This document shows positions 37,704 through 47,898 of a DNA stretch of 64,000 nt, piece after piece. The stretch is from Olivibacter sp. XZL3 (lineage in GTDB: Bacteria; Bacteroidota; Bacteroidia; Sphingobacteriales; Sphingobacteriaceae). The position numbers and the translations under genes were made by a program. The stretch covers positions 20,599-84,598 of the forward strand of contig NZ_SBJH01000071.1 of NCBI RefSeq assembly GCF_004368405.1. Reading direction: 5' to 3'. The first letter of the stretch is position 1, and every line of letters starts with the position of its first letter. The notes under the pieces are model-generated. The model was not told the origin of the DNA and ran no database searches. It was given only the letters and a program-made list of their open reading frames with translations.

Positions 37704-39230
37704 ATGAGTCATCCCGTTAAAATTAAAAACGCATTAATTTCTGTATATTACAAGGGCAATCTAGCGCCTCTGGTTGAAGTGTTACACAGTTATGGTGTTC
37801 ACTTCTATTCTACTGGAGGAACAGAGAAATTTATTAAAGATCTCAATATTCCTGTAACACCGGTCGAAGATCTAACAGGGTATCCGTCCATCTTGGGAGG
37901 CCGCGTAAAAACCTTGCACCCGAAGGTGTTCGGCGGCATTTTGGGCCGCAGGTCTTTGGCGGAAGACAAGGAGACCTTAGAAACCTATGAAATTCCAGAA
38001 ATGGATCTGGTAATCGTTGATCTATATCCATTTGAAGAGACGGTGGCTTCCGGCGCGCCCGAAGAGGATATTATAGAAAAAATCGATATCGGCGGCATTT
38101 CCTTGATCCGTGCAGCTGCAAAAAACTATAATGATGTTGTTATCATATCCTCAAAAGACGATTACACAACACTGGCTGATATATTAAAGGAAAATGAGGG
38201 ATATACCTCTTTAGCGCAACGAAAGTCTTTTGCAAAAAAAGCGTTCAACACCTCCTCCCATTACGATACAGCTATCTTCAAATACTTCAACCAGGAAGAG
38301 CCATTAGAGGTATTTAAATATAGTGAGCAGAAAAAGACTCCCTTACGTTATGGCGAGAACCCACACCAGAAAGGGGCTTTTTATGGCGATCTTGACGCCT
38401 TGTTCAAAAAGCTTAACGGAAAAGAGCTTTCCTATAATAATTTAGTGGATATTGATGCGGCTGTAGCACTGATAGACGAGTTCCAAGAGCCCACTTTTGC
38501 TATCCTGAAACACACCAACGCCTGCGGTGTCGCAAGCAGAAGCACGATCTTAGAGGCTTGGCAGGATGCCCTGGCCTGCGACCCTATTTCTGCCTTCGGT
38601 GGCGTATTAATCTGTAATCGCCCCATTGAACAGGATGCGGCCGAAGAAATTAATAAACTATTTTTTGAAGTGCTGATAGCGCCTTCTTTTACACCCGAAG
38701 CTCTTCGGGTGCTGGTAAGCCGCAAGAACAGGATCATACTGGAACGAAACGACATCGAATTACCTAAAAATCAATTCAAAAGTCTCTTAAATGGCATTAT
38801 TGAGCAGGACAAAGATTTGGTCATTGAAGATAAGGAAGGAATGACCACGGTAACAGACCGGACGCCTTCAGAAGAAGATTATGCAAACCTGTTTTTTGCC
38901 AACAAGATCGTCAAACATACGAAATCGAATACCATCGTATTTGCAAAAAACAATCAGCTTCTAGCCAGCGGTGTCGGACAAACATCACGCGTAGACGCAT
39001 TAAAACAAGCGATCGAAAAAGCGAAGTCTTTTGGTTTCGACTTACGCGGATCCGCTATGGCTTCTGATGCATTCTTTCCGTTTCCTGACTGTGTGGAAAT
39101 CGCTGCTGACGCCGGTATTGCAGCCGTGCTTCAACCCGGTGGATCAATAAAAGACAAAGACTCTATTGATATGGCCAACAAAAAAGGCATATCCATGGTA
39201 ACGACGGGTATCCGACACTTCAAACATTAA
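37704..39230 (+). CDS. purH: Bifunctional AICAR transformylase/IMP cyclohydrolase
   Basis: A 508-residue enzyme for the last two steps of IMP synthesis. The N-terminal MGS-like cyclohydrolase domain shows ISVYYKGNLAPLVEVLHSYG, STGGTEKFI and GGRVKTLHPKVFGGILGRR; the transformylase domain shows LRYGENPHQKGAF, ILKHTNACGVASR, DPISAFGGVL and FFPFPDCVEIAADAGIAAVL. It ends with ISMVTTGIRHFKH, the normal C-terminus. Followed by a terminator; monocistronic. Confidence 0.97.
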   Translation: MSHPVKIKNALISVYYKGNLAPLVEVLHSYGVHFYSTGGTEKFIKDLNIPVTPVEDLTGYPSILGGRVKTLHPKVFGGILGRRSLAEDKETLETYEIPEMDLVIVDLYPFEETVASGAPEEDIIEKIDIGGISLIRAAAKNYNDVVIISSKDDYTTLADILKENEGYTSLAQRKSFAKKAFNTSSHYDTAIFKYFNQEEPLEVFKYSEQKKTPLRYGENPHQKGAFYGDLDALFKKLNGKELSYNNLVDIDAAVALIDEFQEPTFAILKHTNACGVASRSTILEAWQDALACDPISAFGGVLICNRPIEQDAAEEINKLFFEVLIAPSFTPEALRVLVSRKNRIILERNDIELPKNQFKSLLNGIIEQDKDLVIEDKEGMTTVTDRTPSEEDYANLFFANKIVKHTKSNTIVFAKNNQLLASGVGQTSRVDALKQAIEKAKSFGFDLRGSAMASDAFFPFPDCVEIAADAGIAAVLQPGGSIKDKDSIDMANKKGISMVTTGIRHFKH

Positions 39231-39262
39231 CAGGAAAACTGTTTGTTTATCTCCTTTAGTAA

Positions 39263-39292
39263 AAAGACCAGCGCCATTGAGCCCTGGTCTTT
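39263..39292. terminator. Terminator between purH and the transglutaminase-like gene
   Basis: AAAGACCAG and CTGGTCTTT form a 9-bp stem around a 12-base loop; it can serve both convergent genes. Confidence 0.8.
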
Positions 39293-39297
39293 CTAAT

Positions 39298-41203
39298 TTA
39301 TAGCTGCTCTAAAAATACAACCTTGCCTAAATCTGCCTGATAAACTGCATTAATAAACTGTGCAAAAGCAAGGTACTTTTCGGGCGCAAACTGCCCTTCA
39401 TGCAGTATGAGCGCTCTATAGAAAAAAAGGTCATTTCCTTCCACATATAACCTCATGGTAAAAGAACCGAACTCCGTATCAAGCTCAATATTAGAAGGCT
39501 TTAGATCAACGCGATAATCTTTTGGAAAAGTAAAGACCAGCGAATCCACATCTTTATATCCGCTGTTTAAAAAGAGAGGCATTGTTCGTTCCTGCGTTGT
39601 TGGAACAGCTGCTCTTCGATTAAAAAGATTTGGAATCAGATAAATCCGCTTTCCGCTTTTCGGCGCATACCTACGGACCTCGATATTAAACCGTTCGTTT
39701 AGTTGCAGATCATGAGCTTCTTTTTGAACGTAGGTGATATTTTTAAACGCAATATTGTCCACATGGTATATTTCTTTCAACTGCTTCTCTTGTTCTATTG
39801 ATGGAAGTCCCAGTACGGCAAACCGATTGTCAAATTGGTTCCCATAGAAAGAAGTGGATAACGGCCCTTTAACATCTCCTTCTTTATCTAAAACGAACCG
39901 CCCTTCTCTTTTCTGCAAATTTTCCTCCGCTGCAAAGCCCGGTGTCCGGAGCAATTTACCACCCTCTTCCGTACACGCAAACACAATTCGGTCGGCCGTG
40001 AAGCTACCCAAAAAACCAAAAGGAACTTGCTGACTTGTGCATTCCAGCCACACGATATCCTGCTCCAAAGGAACCGCTAAAATAACATGGTTCCCTTGGT
40101 TCATACTTGCAAAACTGGCATCCATATCCCGCTTAATATCTCCAGCATTTACCACGCAATAATAAGAAGAGATACCAGCTACAGATAAAAGTGATTGCAT
40201 ATAATTAACTAAAGCCTTACAGTCCCCATATCCTAATTGTTCGACCTGATCGGCGGCCATAGGCTGAAACCCGCCTATTCCTATTTGAACACTTACATAT
40301 CGTACCTTTTGCTGAAGGTGTTTATACAGTACGCGCACTTTCTTTTTATCACTGCTTAGATCAGCCGTTAGCACGTTCACTTGAGCAATCATTTGTGGTG
40401 TCGGCTTTTGCCGTTCCATTAACAAATCATTATATACCCACTTACCGGTCTTGCCAGTTCGTATAGTTCCCCTTTTTACCATAATAATAAAACTTTTCTG
40501 GAGCAACTTTTATTCTTATTTGTTGCCGCTCGTTGGGTGGTGAAAATGGCTCTTTTTTTCTAGCCAGCAACCGGTGAACCTCCCAAGTATGTTTTTTCTG
40601 CTTATCGTTTTCCTCGTCCAAACGCTTCCCATCAAAATTCACTTCTTTAATGTTAACGGCCTCCCCTCGCCCATAGAGCAAGGTATAACTGCTCTGTTCT
40701 ACTGATAGGTCCGGATATAAATTAGGAACCCAATCTGGAATAACCAGATTTTGCTTTAATTTCAATTCATAGTCATATATCACCGTAAAAGGGTATTGTG
40801 ATACATTTGGAAGGAAATGCTTGACACGGTTATCCTCAAATAGCGAAAAACTGCTCACCGCGCTTTCATCAGAAAAGTCTTTCAAGCTTATTTTCTTTAT
40901 TAGATTGCCGTCCTGGTCTTGAATAATGCCGTTAACGGATTTTATTTGCGTGCTCTTATCGTACAGTATGGCCAATCTCGCACGCTCATGACCTACAGAA
41001 TTGAAAACTGTTAACACTTGCTTCACCCGCAAAACGACATCATTAGCCGACCGCATGTCGACAACCCATTGTTGATTTCTTATAACCGCATTGGCTCTGA
41101 CTTTCAGGGCCTGCGGAATATCGGCGACGGAAAAGTGCTCTTGTGCAACCGCCTTCGTCGCAAAAAAAACAAATAACAGACTTATATAACACCTATTTAG
41201 CAT
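39298..41203 (-). pseudogene. DUF3857/transglutaminase-like protein, broken by a frameshift
   Basis: Two overlapping minus-strand frames together make one protein of about 635 residues. The first (41203 to 40442) starts MLNRCYISLLFVFFATKAVA, a signal peptide, and carries the DUF3857 domain; it stops after KKGNYTNWQDR. The second (read from about 40450 to 39298) continues with GKWVYNDLLMERQKP, the transglutaminase core with the catalytic-type cysteine in YGDCKALVNYMQSLL, and a C-terminal beta domain. The join falls at GACCGGTAAG (minus strand, about 40441-40450): one extra base, or two missing, shifts the frame. Either a real inactivating mutation or a sequence error. It is downstream of a related gene (41229-43205), 26 bp apart. 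Confidence 0.8.
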
Positions 41204-41228
41204 AACATAGCTTCTGGATAAAGTTTCT

Positions 41229-43205
41229 CTAAACACCTTTTTTCTCTAAAACGACATCTGCCTTTTCGAGCTGAATAACCCGACTAAAAAGCTCCTTTAA
41301 AAATAAATATTCATCGGATGTAAAGATGGTTCTATTAAATCGAAGTGCTTGATTACAACGCAAATAATTATTATCCAATTCAATACGACTGATAAACTGT
41401 CCTCCTCGGTCGGGAAGCACCCAATTGGCGTCCGCGGGCTTTGCAGTTAATGTATACCCGGCAGGCAACGCTATATCTACGAGCACAGTCTCCTCTAATA
41501 AACTTCCAAAATCCACTGGGTAGGTCCTTTCCGCAAGAGTGAAAGGATTTTTGCCGATTTTATTGACGATAAATGGATTAAAATATAAACTGCCATTACC
41601 TAAGCTATCAAATAACTTAATGGCTATTTGATATTCTTCTACCAAACCCATATCAACTGAATCCACACCTGAAACTCGTGCCTCCCTAATCTCCATCCCG
41701 ATACTTTCTTCCTTCTTTCTTTCAATATACTGCTCAATATCCGGATAATTCGCCAATTCTTTTCTTTTTAAATAGGCCGCGTAATTAAAGTTCGATATTT
41801 TCATCGTTCCTGTTAACAGCCCATCGTTGGACAGCTCGCCGGTTAAAACGTAAATAATATGCCGCTTTGCGTTTGATTTAATGTCAACCCAGTAAGAAGG
41901 CTTGCTTAGCGACAATACACGACCTTGATCATTAATACAGCGCAATGGCAGCATACCGAAGGGCAGAAAAGGATCAGATGCATCCAAAAAATAGCTTTCT
42001 CCATCTATATTTAATTTAGCAATTACATAATTGAACTCCGAGATTACCGGATTTAATTTATTAACTATCCCATGCTCTCTGGTGGAAAGAATAACTGTTT
42101 CAACGTCTAGTCCCGCAGCTGATAGCCCCGCAACTAAAGCAAGATTAATATCTGCGATATTCCCCTCATGACGCTCCAGCGCCTTCTTTATACCCAGCTC
42201 ACTGAATATACCGTAATATTTGTTCCATTTAATTTGACTCCTTACCCATTCGTACACAGCCTTTGCTTTTGTAAGATCTTCCATATTTACCTCAATTATT
42301 TTCGGTAATTTGTCTTCAAATACTCCCTTTTGTTTCATCTGCCCGCCCAGAACCCGGTCTGTTAACAGCTCGCGATCGACGTTTTTCCACTCTTTTGTAT
42401 AATGATGCTGGGAACCATTTCGCAAATAAACAGTAGCCAATTCAAAATAGATGGCGGATTTGAAATTGGACGCAGCGGTCATATAATCCTCCTCAATGAA
42501 AGCCGGAACGTTCTTCATTATATAGACCATCCGCGAACAATCAATCGGCCAACCAGGTAAACGAAAGCCGTCTCTTACCAACGAAGATTTTTGATCTGTT
42601 AACTTGTACGGCCCTCTCATTACAACGTTATATGTGTAAGTCGCAGGTATAATCGCCTCAAACTCACTGTTAATTTTCGGGATATCGGTCTGAAATTCCC
42701 ATGTTCTGAAATTATAAATCAATGGAGAAATGAGTTGATAACTGTATTCCACTATACTGCCGTCCTGAATATTAGGCATGGTAAACTTAGTAAGTGCAAC
42801 GTATTTGTTCAATTCCTCCCTATATACGTTTTTCGCGTCTAACCAAGTCTCTACCCTTCTGCCGTCGACATAGTTATACGTGACCGCTTTTAAATCTTGC
42901 AGCTGTTCAACTTTATTATCGCTAGCGCGCAAAGGAATTTGAATATTGGCCTGCTTCGGGTCCTCTTTGTTAAAGATTTTCAACTTGACATGGTGTGTAA
43001 AAACGATATTCAACTCACCCTTTTGATCGTCAAACATGAACCGTGCGGTTCCATACTCATTAAGAACAACAGCACTAGAAACGCTATCCAATTGATATTT
43101 TTTTATGGCTAATTCTTCGTTACTGATTACGCCAAAGGCGAAATCGCCGGCATAGGATCCAAAAAAGCTGCATATAAAGCAAATGCAAAGAGAAAGTCTC
43201 GTCAT
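41229..43205 (-). CDS. DUF3857 protein with a transglutaminase-like domain lacking Cys
   Basis: A 658-residue exported protein. Signal peptide (LSLCICFICSFFGSYAG); the DUF3857 domain (about residues 45-220) has KLKIFNKEDPKQANIQIPLR and FTMPNIQDGSIVEYSYQ. The transglutaminase-like region (about 310-420) has AVYEWVRSQIKWNKYYGIFS and HEGNIADINLALVAGLSAAG followed by FNYVIAKLNIDG and LDASDP. Where catalytic members have a GxC, this protein reads GNIADIN, so the cysteine is absent, while His/Asp-like positions remain. Non-catalytic versions like this seem to be a standing subfamily in Bacteroidota. It is upstream of the frameshifted paralogue. Confidence 0.85.
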   Translation of the reverse strand: MTRLSLCICFICSFFGSYAGDFAFGVISNEELAIKKYQLDSVSSAVVLNEYGTARFMFDDQKGELNIVFTHHVKLKIFNKEDPKQANIQIPLRASDNKVEQLQDLKAVTYNYVDGRRVETWLDAKNVYREELNKYVALTKFTMPNIQDGSIVEYSYQLISPLIYNFRTWEFQTDIPKINSEFEAIIPATYTYNVVMRGPYKLTDQKSSLVRDGFRLPGWPIDCSRMVYIMKNVPAFIEEDYMTAASNFKSAIYFELATVYLRNGSQHHYTKEWKNVDRELLTDRVLGGQMKQKGVFEDKLPKIIEVNMEDLTKAKAVYEWVRSQIKWNKYYGIFSELGIKKALERHEGNIADINLALVAGLSAAGLDVETVILSTREHGIVNKLNPVISEFNYVIAKLNIDGESYFLDASDPFLPFGMLPLRCINDQGRVLSLSKPSYWVDIKSNAKRHIIYVLTGELSNDGLLTGTMKISNFNYAAYLKRKELANYPDIEQYIERKKEESIGMEIREARVSGVDSVDMGLVEEYQIAIKLFDSLGNGSLYFNPFIVNKIGKNPFTLAERTYPVDFGSLLEETVLVDIALPAGYTLTAKPADANWVLPDRGGQFISRIELDNNYLRCNQALRFNRTIFTSDEYLFLKELFSRVIQLEKADVVLEKKGV

Positions 43206-43432
43206 GAAAAAGGATTTAGATTGTTAACGAGTAAAGATAATAATTTAATGAAAGGTGGTACAATAGCAAAAGAATTTTGTAAATATTCACAAATAGTTCT
43301 CACTAAAGCAGTGAATAAGACTTCTATGCCCCTATTCTTTTTTTCTTCCTATTGTAGCATATCGGGTTCATATTGTGATATTTTTGTCTTAATTTTGCGG
43401 ACTATATTCAAAGAACATTAAAAAATTAGCGA

Positions 43433-44455
43433 ATGGGGCTATTTAACTGGTTTACTCAAGAAGTTGCCATAGATTTAGGTACGGCAAACACCCTAATAAT
43501 ACATAATGACAAAGTGGTAGTAGACGAGCCGAGTATTGTCGCTTTTGATCGCACCACCAATAAGGTAATTGCCATAGGTAGGCAGGCCATGCAAATGGAG
43601 GGTAAAACCCACGACAATATAAGAACGGTACGACCATTGAAAGATGGCGTAATAGCCGATTTCAATGCTGCTGAATATATGATCAGGGGCATGATAAAAA
43701 TGATCAACAATGGAAAGGGCTGGTTTTTTCCCTCTCTAAGGATGGTGATCTGTATTCCTTCCGGAATTACGGAGGTTGAAAAACGCGCTGTCAGGGATTC
43801 GGCAGAGATCGCGGGCGCTAAGGAAGTATACTTAATTCACGAACCTATGGCCGCTGCTGTTGGTATCGGTATTGACGTGGAGGAGCCTATGGGAAATATG
43901 ATTATTGATATCGGTGGCGGTACAACGGAGATTGCCGTCATTGCCCTTTCCGGTATTGTTTGCGATCAGTCCATTCGCGTAGCAGGCGACAACTTTGATT
44001 CTGATATTGTGCAATACATCCGTAGGCAGCACAACATCATGATCGGCGAGCGGACAGCCGAGAAAATCAAGATTGAGGTCGGTGCGGCCCTACCTGAACT
44101 ACAGGATCCGCCAGCTGATTTTGCCGTTCAAGGACGAGACTTAATGACGGGCGTACCTAAACAAATTACGGTATCTTATACAGAAATTGCCCATTGTCTG
44201 GACAAGTCTATCTCTAAAATAGAAGAAGCGATCTTAAAAGCTTTAGAGATTACGCCTCCCGAATTATCAGCAGATATTTACCAAACCGGTATTTATTTAA
44301 CGGGCGGTGGTGCATTGCTCCGTGGTTTGGATAAAAGGGTTCAAGCGAAAACTAAATTGCCTGTTCATGTTGCCGAAGATCCTTTAAGAGCTGTAGTAAG
44401 AGGTACCGGCATTGCGTTGAAAAACATAGGCGGTTACAAGTTTTTAATGCAATAG
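43433..44455 (+). CDS. mreB: Rod shape-determining protein MreB
   Basis: A 340-residue bacterial actin that directs lateral cell-wall synthesis. It starts with the membrane-binding MGLFNWFTQEVAIDLGTANT and has the phosphate loops IDLGTANTLI and IIDIGGGTTEIAVIALSGIV, the DSAEIAGAKEVYLIHEPMAA connect segment and the adenosine motif IYLTGGGALLRGLDKR. A -7-like TAATTTTG lies at 43390-43397. First gene of the mreB-mreC-mreD-mrdA-rodA operon, so the cell is expected to be rod-shaped. Confidence 0.97.
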   Translation: MGLFNWFTQEVAIDLGTANTLIIHNDKVVVDEPSIVAFDRTTNKVIAIGRQAMQMEGKTHDNIRTVRPLKDGVIADFNAAEYMIRGMIKMINNGKGWFFPSLRMVICIPSGITEVEKRAVRDSAEIAGAKEVYLIHEPMAAAVGIGIDVEEPMGNMIIDIGGGTTEIAVIALSGIVCDQSIRVAGDNFDSDIVQYIRRQHNIMIGERTAEKIKIEVGAALPELQDPPADFAVQGRDLMTGVPKQITVSYTEIAHCLDKSISKIEEAILKALEITPPELSADIYQTGIYLTGGGALLRGLDKRVQAKTKLPVHVAEDPLRAVVRGTGIALKNIGGYKFLMQ

Positions 44456-44525
44456 CGGTTTCATCAATGATGGCGTACGTAAATGTCTTCGCAGGTACGC
44501 CAATTACTATAATTCCAAATAAGAT

Positions 44526-45362
44526 ATGCGTAACCTTTGGATATTCATTAGCAAGTACAACAACTTCTTTTTGTTTATCCTGTTTTTCAGTACGTCTGTT
44601 GCCCTAATTGTGAAGAACAATAGCTTTCAGCGAGCGAGTGCGTTGAATTCGTCCAACACATTTATCGGCGGGATCTATCAGAAGATAGACAACTTTACGC
44701 AGTACTTAAATTTAAAGCAAACAAATAAATCCCTGTCTGAAGAAAATGCTTACTTGAGGAGCCGACTAAAAAGCTCATTGTACAGCAAATTGGTCGAACA
44801 GGATTCGGTTTTAGATTCACTCGGCGAGACGCAGTACACCTATATCGTAGCGCGCGTAATCAACAACAGCATTCACCAAAAAAATAATTACCTTACCATT
44901 AACAGAGGCAGTGAAGAAGGTATAACGAAAGGAATGGGCGTAATTTCTTCACATGGCATCGTTGGTATTGTACTGAACGTTTCACCGCATTTTGCCACTG
45001 TTCAATCTTTATTGCATACAGATACCAAAGTAAGTGCTAGCTTAGCAAACAGCAATGCCTTTGGCTCGCTGGTTTGGGGTACAGAAAACTTCGACTCACG
45101 TAAGGCCATTTTAAAAGATATTCCTAATCATGTCAAAGTGCAACCTGGCGAAGAGGTGGTTACTTCCGGCTACTCCCTATTTCCATCCGGCATCTCTATT
45201 GGGAGAGTCATAGCGGTAGGTAAAAGCGGCGACAGCTTTCTGGATATTGAGGTGAAGTTGAATAACGACTTTAATACGTTGCAATATGTTTATGTGATTA
45301 ACGACCGACTATCGCATGAGAAACAACAGCTAGAAAGAGACACGATAATTTCAAATGAGTAG
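44526..45362 (+). CDS. mreC: Rod shape-determining protein MreC
   Basis: A 278-residue bitopic protein: one membrane segment (FFLFILFFSTSVALIVKN, about residues 13-30), a coiled-coil (YLNLKQTNKSLSEENAYLRS), then the periplasmic beta domains with YLTINRGSEEGITKGMGVIS and HGIVGIVLNVSPHFATVQSL and GEEVVTSGYSLFPSGISIGR. It links MreB to PBP2. It follows mreB by 70 bp and overlaps mreD by 8 bp. Confidence 0.95.
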   Translation: MRNLWIFISKYNNFFLFILFFSTSVALIVKNNSFQRASALNSSNTFIGGIYQKIDNFTQYLNLKQTNKSLSEENAYLRSRLKSSLYSKLVEQDSVLDSLGETQYTYIVARVINNSIHQKNNYLTINRGSEEGITKGMGVISSHGIVGIVLNVSPHFATVQSLLHTDTKVSASLANSNAFGSLVWGTENFDSRKAILKDIPNHVKVQPGEEVVTSGYSLFPSGISIGRVIAVGKSGDSFLDIEVKLNNDFNTLQYVYVINDRLSHEKQQLERDTIISNE

Positions 45363-45876
45363 GATTTTACTTTTAAATATCGTCCGTTTTATAGTGCTGA
45401 TCACTATGCAAGTATTCCTTTTTAAGAATATGGGATACTATAATTTAGCCACTCCCTATCCCTATGTGCTTTTCCTGCTTATGCTTCCTTTAGGCATGCC
45501 TAAGTGGTTACTGTTCGTTATTTGCTTTTTTACCGGTTTAATTGTCGACGGCTTTTACGATACCTTAGGGGTCAATGCTGCGGCTTGCGTTACTCTGGCC
45601 TTTTTACGCACAACATTCATCAGCCTGACGGTTCAATTGGAAAATCATGAAACATTCGCCACACCGAGTATCGGAGAAATGTCTTTTCGATGGTTTTTTA
45701 TTTATTGTCTCGTGTTGGTATTTTCTCATCATTTCGTTTTAAGCTTATTGGAAGCTTTCACATTCAGCAACTTCCATTATACGCTCATTCGTACGGTTTT
45801 AAGTTGTATATTTACTGTACTATTAATTTTACTTTTTTCTTTACTTTTCTATCAAAGGAATAAACGCTCGTTTTAG
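45355..45876 (+). CDS. mreD: Rod shape-determining protein MreD
   Basis: A 173-residue integral membrane protein with about five hydrophobic segments, including YPYVLFLLMLPLGMPKWLLF, VICFFTGLIVDGFYDTLGVN and the C-terminal TVLSCIFTVLLILLFSLLFY. Sequence conservation in MreD is low, so the call rests on topology, size and position: its start codon overlaps the end of mreC and mrdA follows 43 bp later. Confidence 0.9.
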   Translation: MSRILLLNIVRFIVLITMQVFLFKNMGYYNLATPYPYVLFLLMLPLGMPKWLLFVICFFTGLIVDGFYDTLGVNAAACVTLAFLRTTFISLTVQLENHETFATPSIGEMSFRWFFIYCLVLVFSHHFVLSLLEAFTFSNFHYTLIRTVLSCIFTVLLILLFSLLFYQRNKRSF

Positions 45877-45919
45877 AACAGCGTTTTCTTACATTGAAAA
45901 GCCAACATCCGATTATTAT

Positions 45920-47893
45920 ATGAATAATAGTTTTTTTGAAAGAAAATACATCATTCAAGGAATCTTTATAATAGCTGCCTTTTTATTGGCTTGTCGACTT
46001 TTTTATCTGCAAATAATTGACGATTCATATATACTTTCCGCTAATAACAATGTATTAAGAAAGGTGGTTGTTTACCCAGCCAGGGGCGTAATTTTAGACC
46101 GGACAGGAAAGATTCTCGTTCAAAATGAACCTGTCTACGACTTGATGGTTACCCCCCGCGAAGTGAAACCTTTTGATACCTTGGCACTGTGTGAGTTAAT
46201 TGGTATCGATAAAGAGGGCTTTGATAAGCGTTATCAAAAAGCCGTAAACTTTTCGCCTTACCGAGCATCCATATTCGAGAAACAACTGTCTGCACAAACC
46301 TATGCCCGACTTCAGGAAAAGTTATTTCAATTTAGAGGATTCTATGTGCAGAACAGAACGGTAAGAAGTTATCCCGATTCCGTTGCTGCGCAATTTTTGG
46401 GTTATATCAATGAAGTCACGGAAAAAGATATAGAGCGCTCTAATCACTTTTATCGTCCCGGGGACTATATCGGCGTAAGCGGCGTAGAGCGGGCTTATGA
46501 AGAACTCTTAAGAGGGCAACGGGGCGTACAGAATTTAATGGTTGATGCTTTCAATCGCCCAAAAGGCCATTTCATGGACGGAAAGTATGATACATTAGCC
46601 GTAGCGGGCGAAGGCTTGGTATCGTCCCTGGATTTGGAACTCCAGAAACTTGCCGAAAAGCTCATGAAGAACAAACGTGGTTCGGTAGTCGCTATAGAGC
46701 CTTCAACAGGCGAAATCTTAGCATTTGCGAGCACCCCCAGTTATGATCCGAATATGATGGTGGGCCGTGAGCGCGGAAACAACTATATGAAGCTGTTAAA
46801 CGATCCGAACAAACCCATGTTTATTCGGCCTATTCAAGCGCAATATCCACCGGGTTCCGTTTTTAAAGTCGTCAGCGCCCTCGTAGCCCAACAGGCAAAC
46901 ATGATCGATGAACATACGAGATGGAATTGTCCCGGCGGTTATAGCTATGGAGGAGGCCGCGGCTTTATGCGCTGCACCCACGTACACGGCACCATAGATC
47001 TTCCTGCTGCTATCCAAGGCTCTTGCAATACATATTTCGGCCATGTATATGCAAGAATGATCGATCAACGGAAAATGAAATCCACAAACGCCTATTCGCT
47101 TTGGAGAGACGCCGTAATGAAATTCGGCATCGCACAAGAACTGGGAGTTGACCTTCCAAATGAAAAAAAAGGACTCCTTCCCACAGCCGATTTCTATTCA
47201 AAGCGCTATGGAAACGATAAATGGGGTTCGGGTTACAACATCTCCAATTCCATTGGGCAGGGAGAAGTAGAAATTACCACCTTACAGATGGCCAATATTA
47301 TGGCTATCGTCGCAAACAGAGGACATTACTTCCGTCCGCATCTCATAAAATCGATTGGAGAAAAAAAGGTGGTCAAAAAAGAATTTACCGAGAAGATATC
47401 GGTAGATATTGACCAAAAATATTTCGAACCGGTTATTGAAGGAATGAGTCGCGTAGTGAAGTACAATGCCAATATTCGGATTCCTGACATAGAAATGTGC
47501 GGAAAAACCGGAACCGCTCAAAACCCACATGGCAAACATCACTCTGTCTTTTTTGCATTTGCTCCCCGAGTGAATCCTAAAATAGCGATTGCCGTATTCG
47601 TTGAAAATGTGGGCTACGGCGCAACCTATGCTGCCCCAATTGCCAGTATGATGGTAGAAAAATACTTAAAGGATACCATCAGCATGTCAAAAGCCGTACA
47701 GGAAAGGGTATTGAAAGAAAGTAATCTGATCGTCCCAGACGCTCCGGAAACAACAGAACAAACGACCAGCAAGTTGAGTCCGACTAAAAGAAAGATAGAA
47801 AAGAACGTGGAATATGTCAGGCACTCCGAAGTGGCACTAATCAATGACACTAAAAAGCAGACAACAGAGAACCAAATTATTCAAGGAAGATAG
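45920..47893 (+). CDS. mrdA: Penicillin-binding protein 2
   Basis: A 657-residue D,D-transpeptidase of the elongation complex. One N-terminal membrane segment (IIQGIFIIAAFLLACRLFYL), the pedestal domain (VVYPARGVILDRTGKILVQN, YPDSVAAQFLGYINEVTEKD, GVSGVERAYEELLRGQRG), and the transpeptidase domain with the nucleophile serine in PPGSVFK (near 313), SCN near 367 and KTGTAQ near 527. The C-terminal 60 residues are polar and likely disordered. It is 6 bp upstream of rodA, its glycosyltransferase partner. Confidence 0.96.
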   Translation: MNNSFFERKYIIQGIFIIAAFLLACRLFYLQIIDDSYILSANNNVLRKVVVYPARGVILDRTGKILVQNEPVYDLMVTPREVKPFDTLALCELIGIDKEGFDKRYQKAVNFSPYRASIFEKQLSAQTYARLQEKLFQFRGFYVQNRTVRSYPDSVAAQFLGYINEVTEKDIERSNHFYRPGDYIGVSGVERAYEELLRGQRGVQNLMVDAFNRPKGHFMDGKYDTLAVAGEGLVSSLDLELQKLAEKLMKNKRGSVVAIEPSTGEILAFASTPSYDPNMMVGRERGNNYMKLLNDPNKPMFIRPIQAQYPPGSVFKVVSALVAQQANMIDEHTRWNCPGGYSYGGGRGFMRCTHVHGTIDLPAAIQGSCNTYFGHVYARMIDQRKMKSTNAYSLWRDAVMKFGIAQELGVDLPNEKKGLLPTADFYSKRYGNDKWGSGYNISNSIGQGEVEITTLQMANIMAIVANRGHYFRPHLIKSIGEKKVVKKEFTEKISVDIDQKYFEPVIEGMSRVVKYNANIRIPDIEMCGKTGTAQNPHGKHHSVFFAFAPRVNPKIAIAVFVENVGYGATYAAPIASMMVEKYLKDTISMSKAVQERVLKESNLIVPDAPETTEQTTSKLSPTKRKIEKNVEYVRHSEVALINDTKKQTTENQIIQGR

Positions 47894-47898
47894 CGCTC

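Noticed and set aside
40441..40450. Programmed frameshift in the transglutaminase-like gene
   Set aside because: No slippery heptamer, homopolymer, or downstream pseudoknot was recognised; mutation or sequence error is more likely.
43221..43421. 66-codon plus-strand frame before mreB
   Set aside because: Low-complexity, no relatives known to me, and it covers the mreB promoter region.
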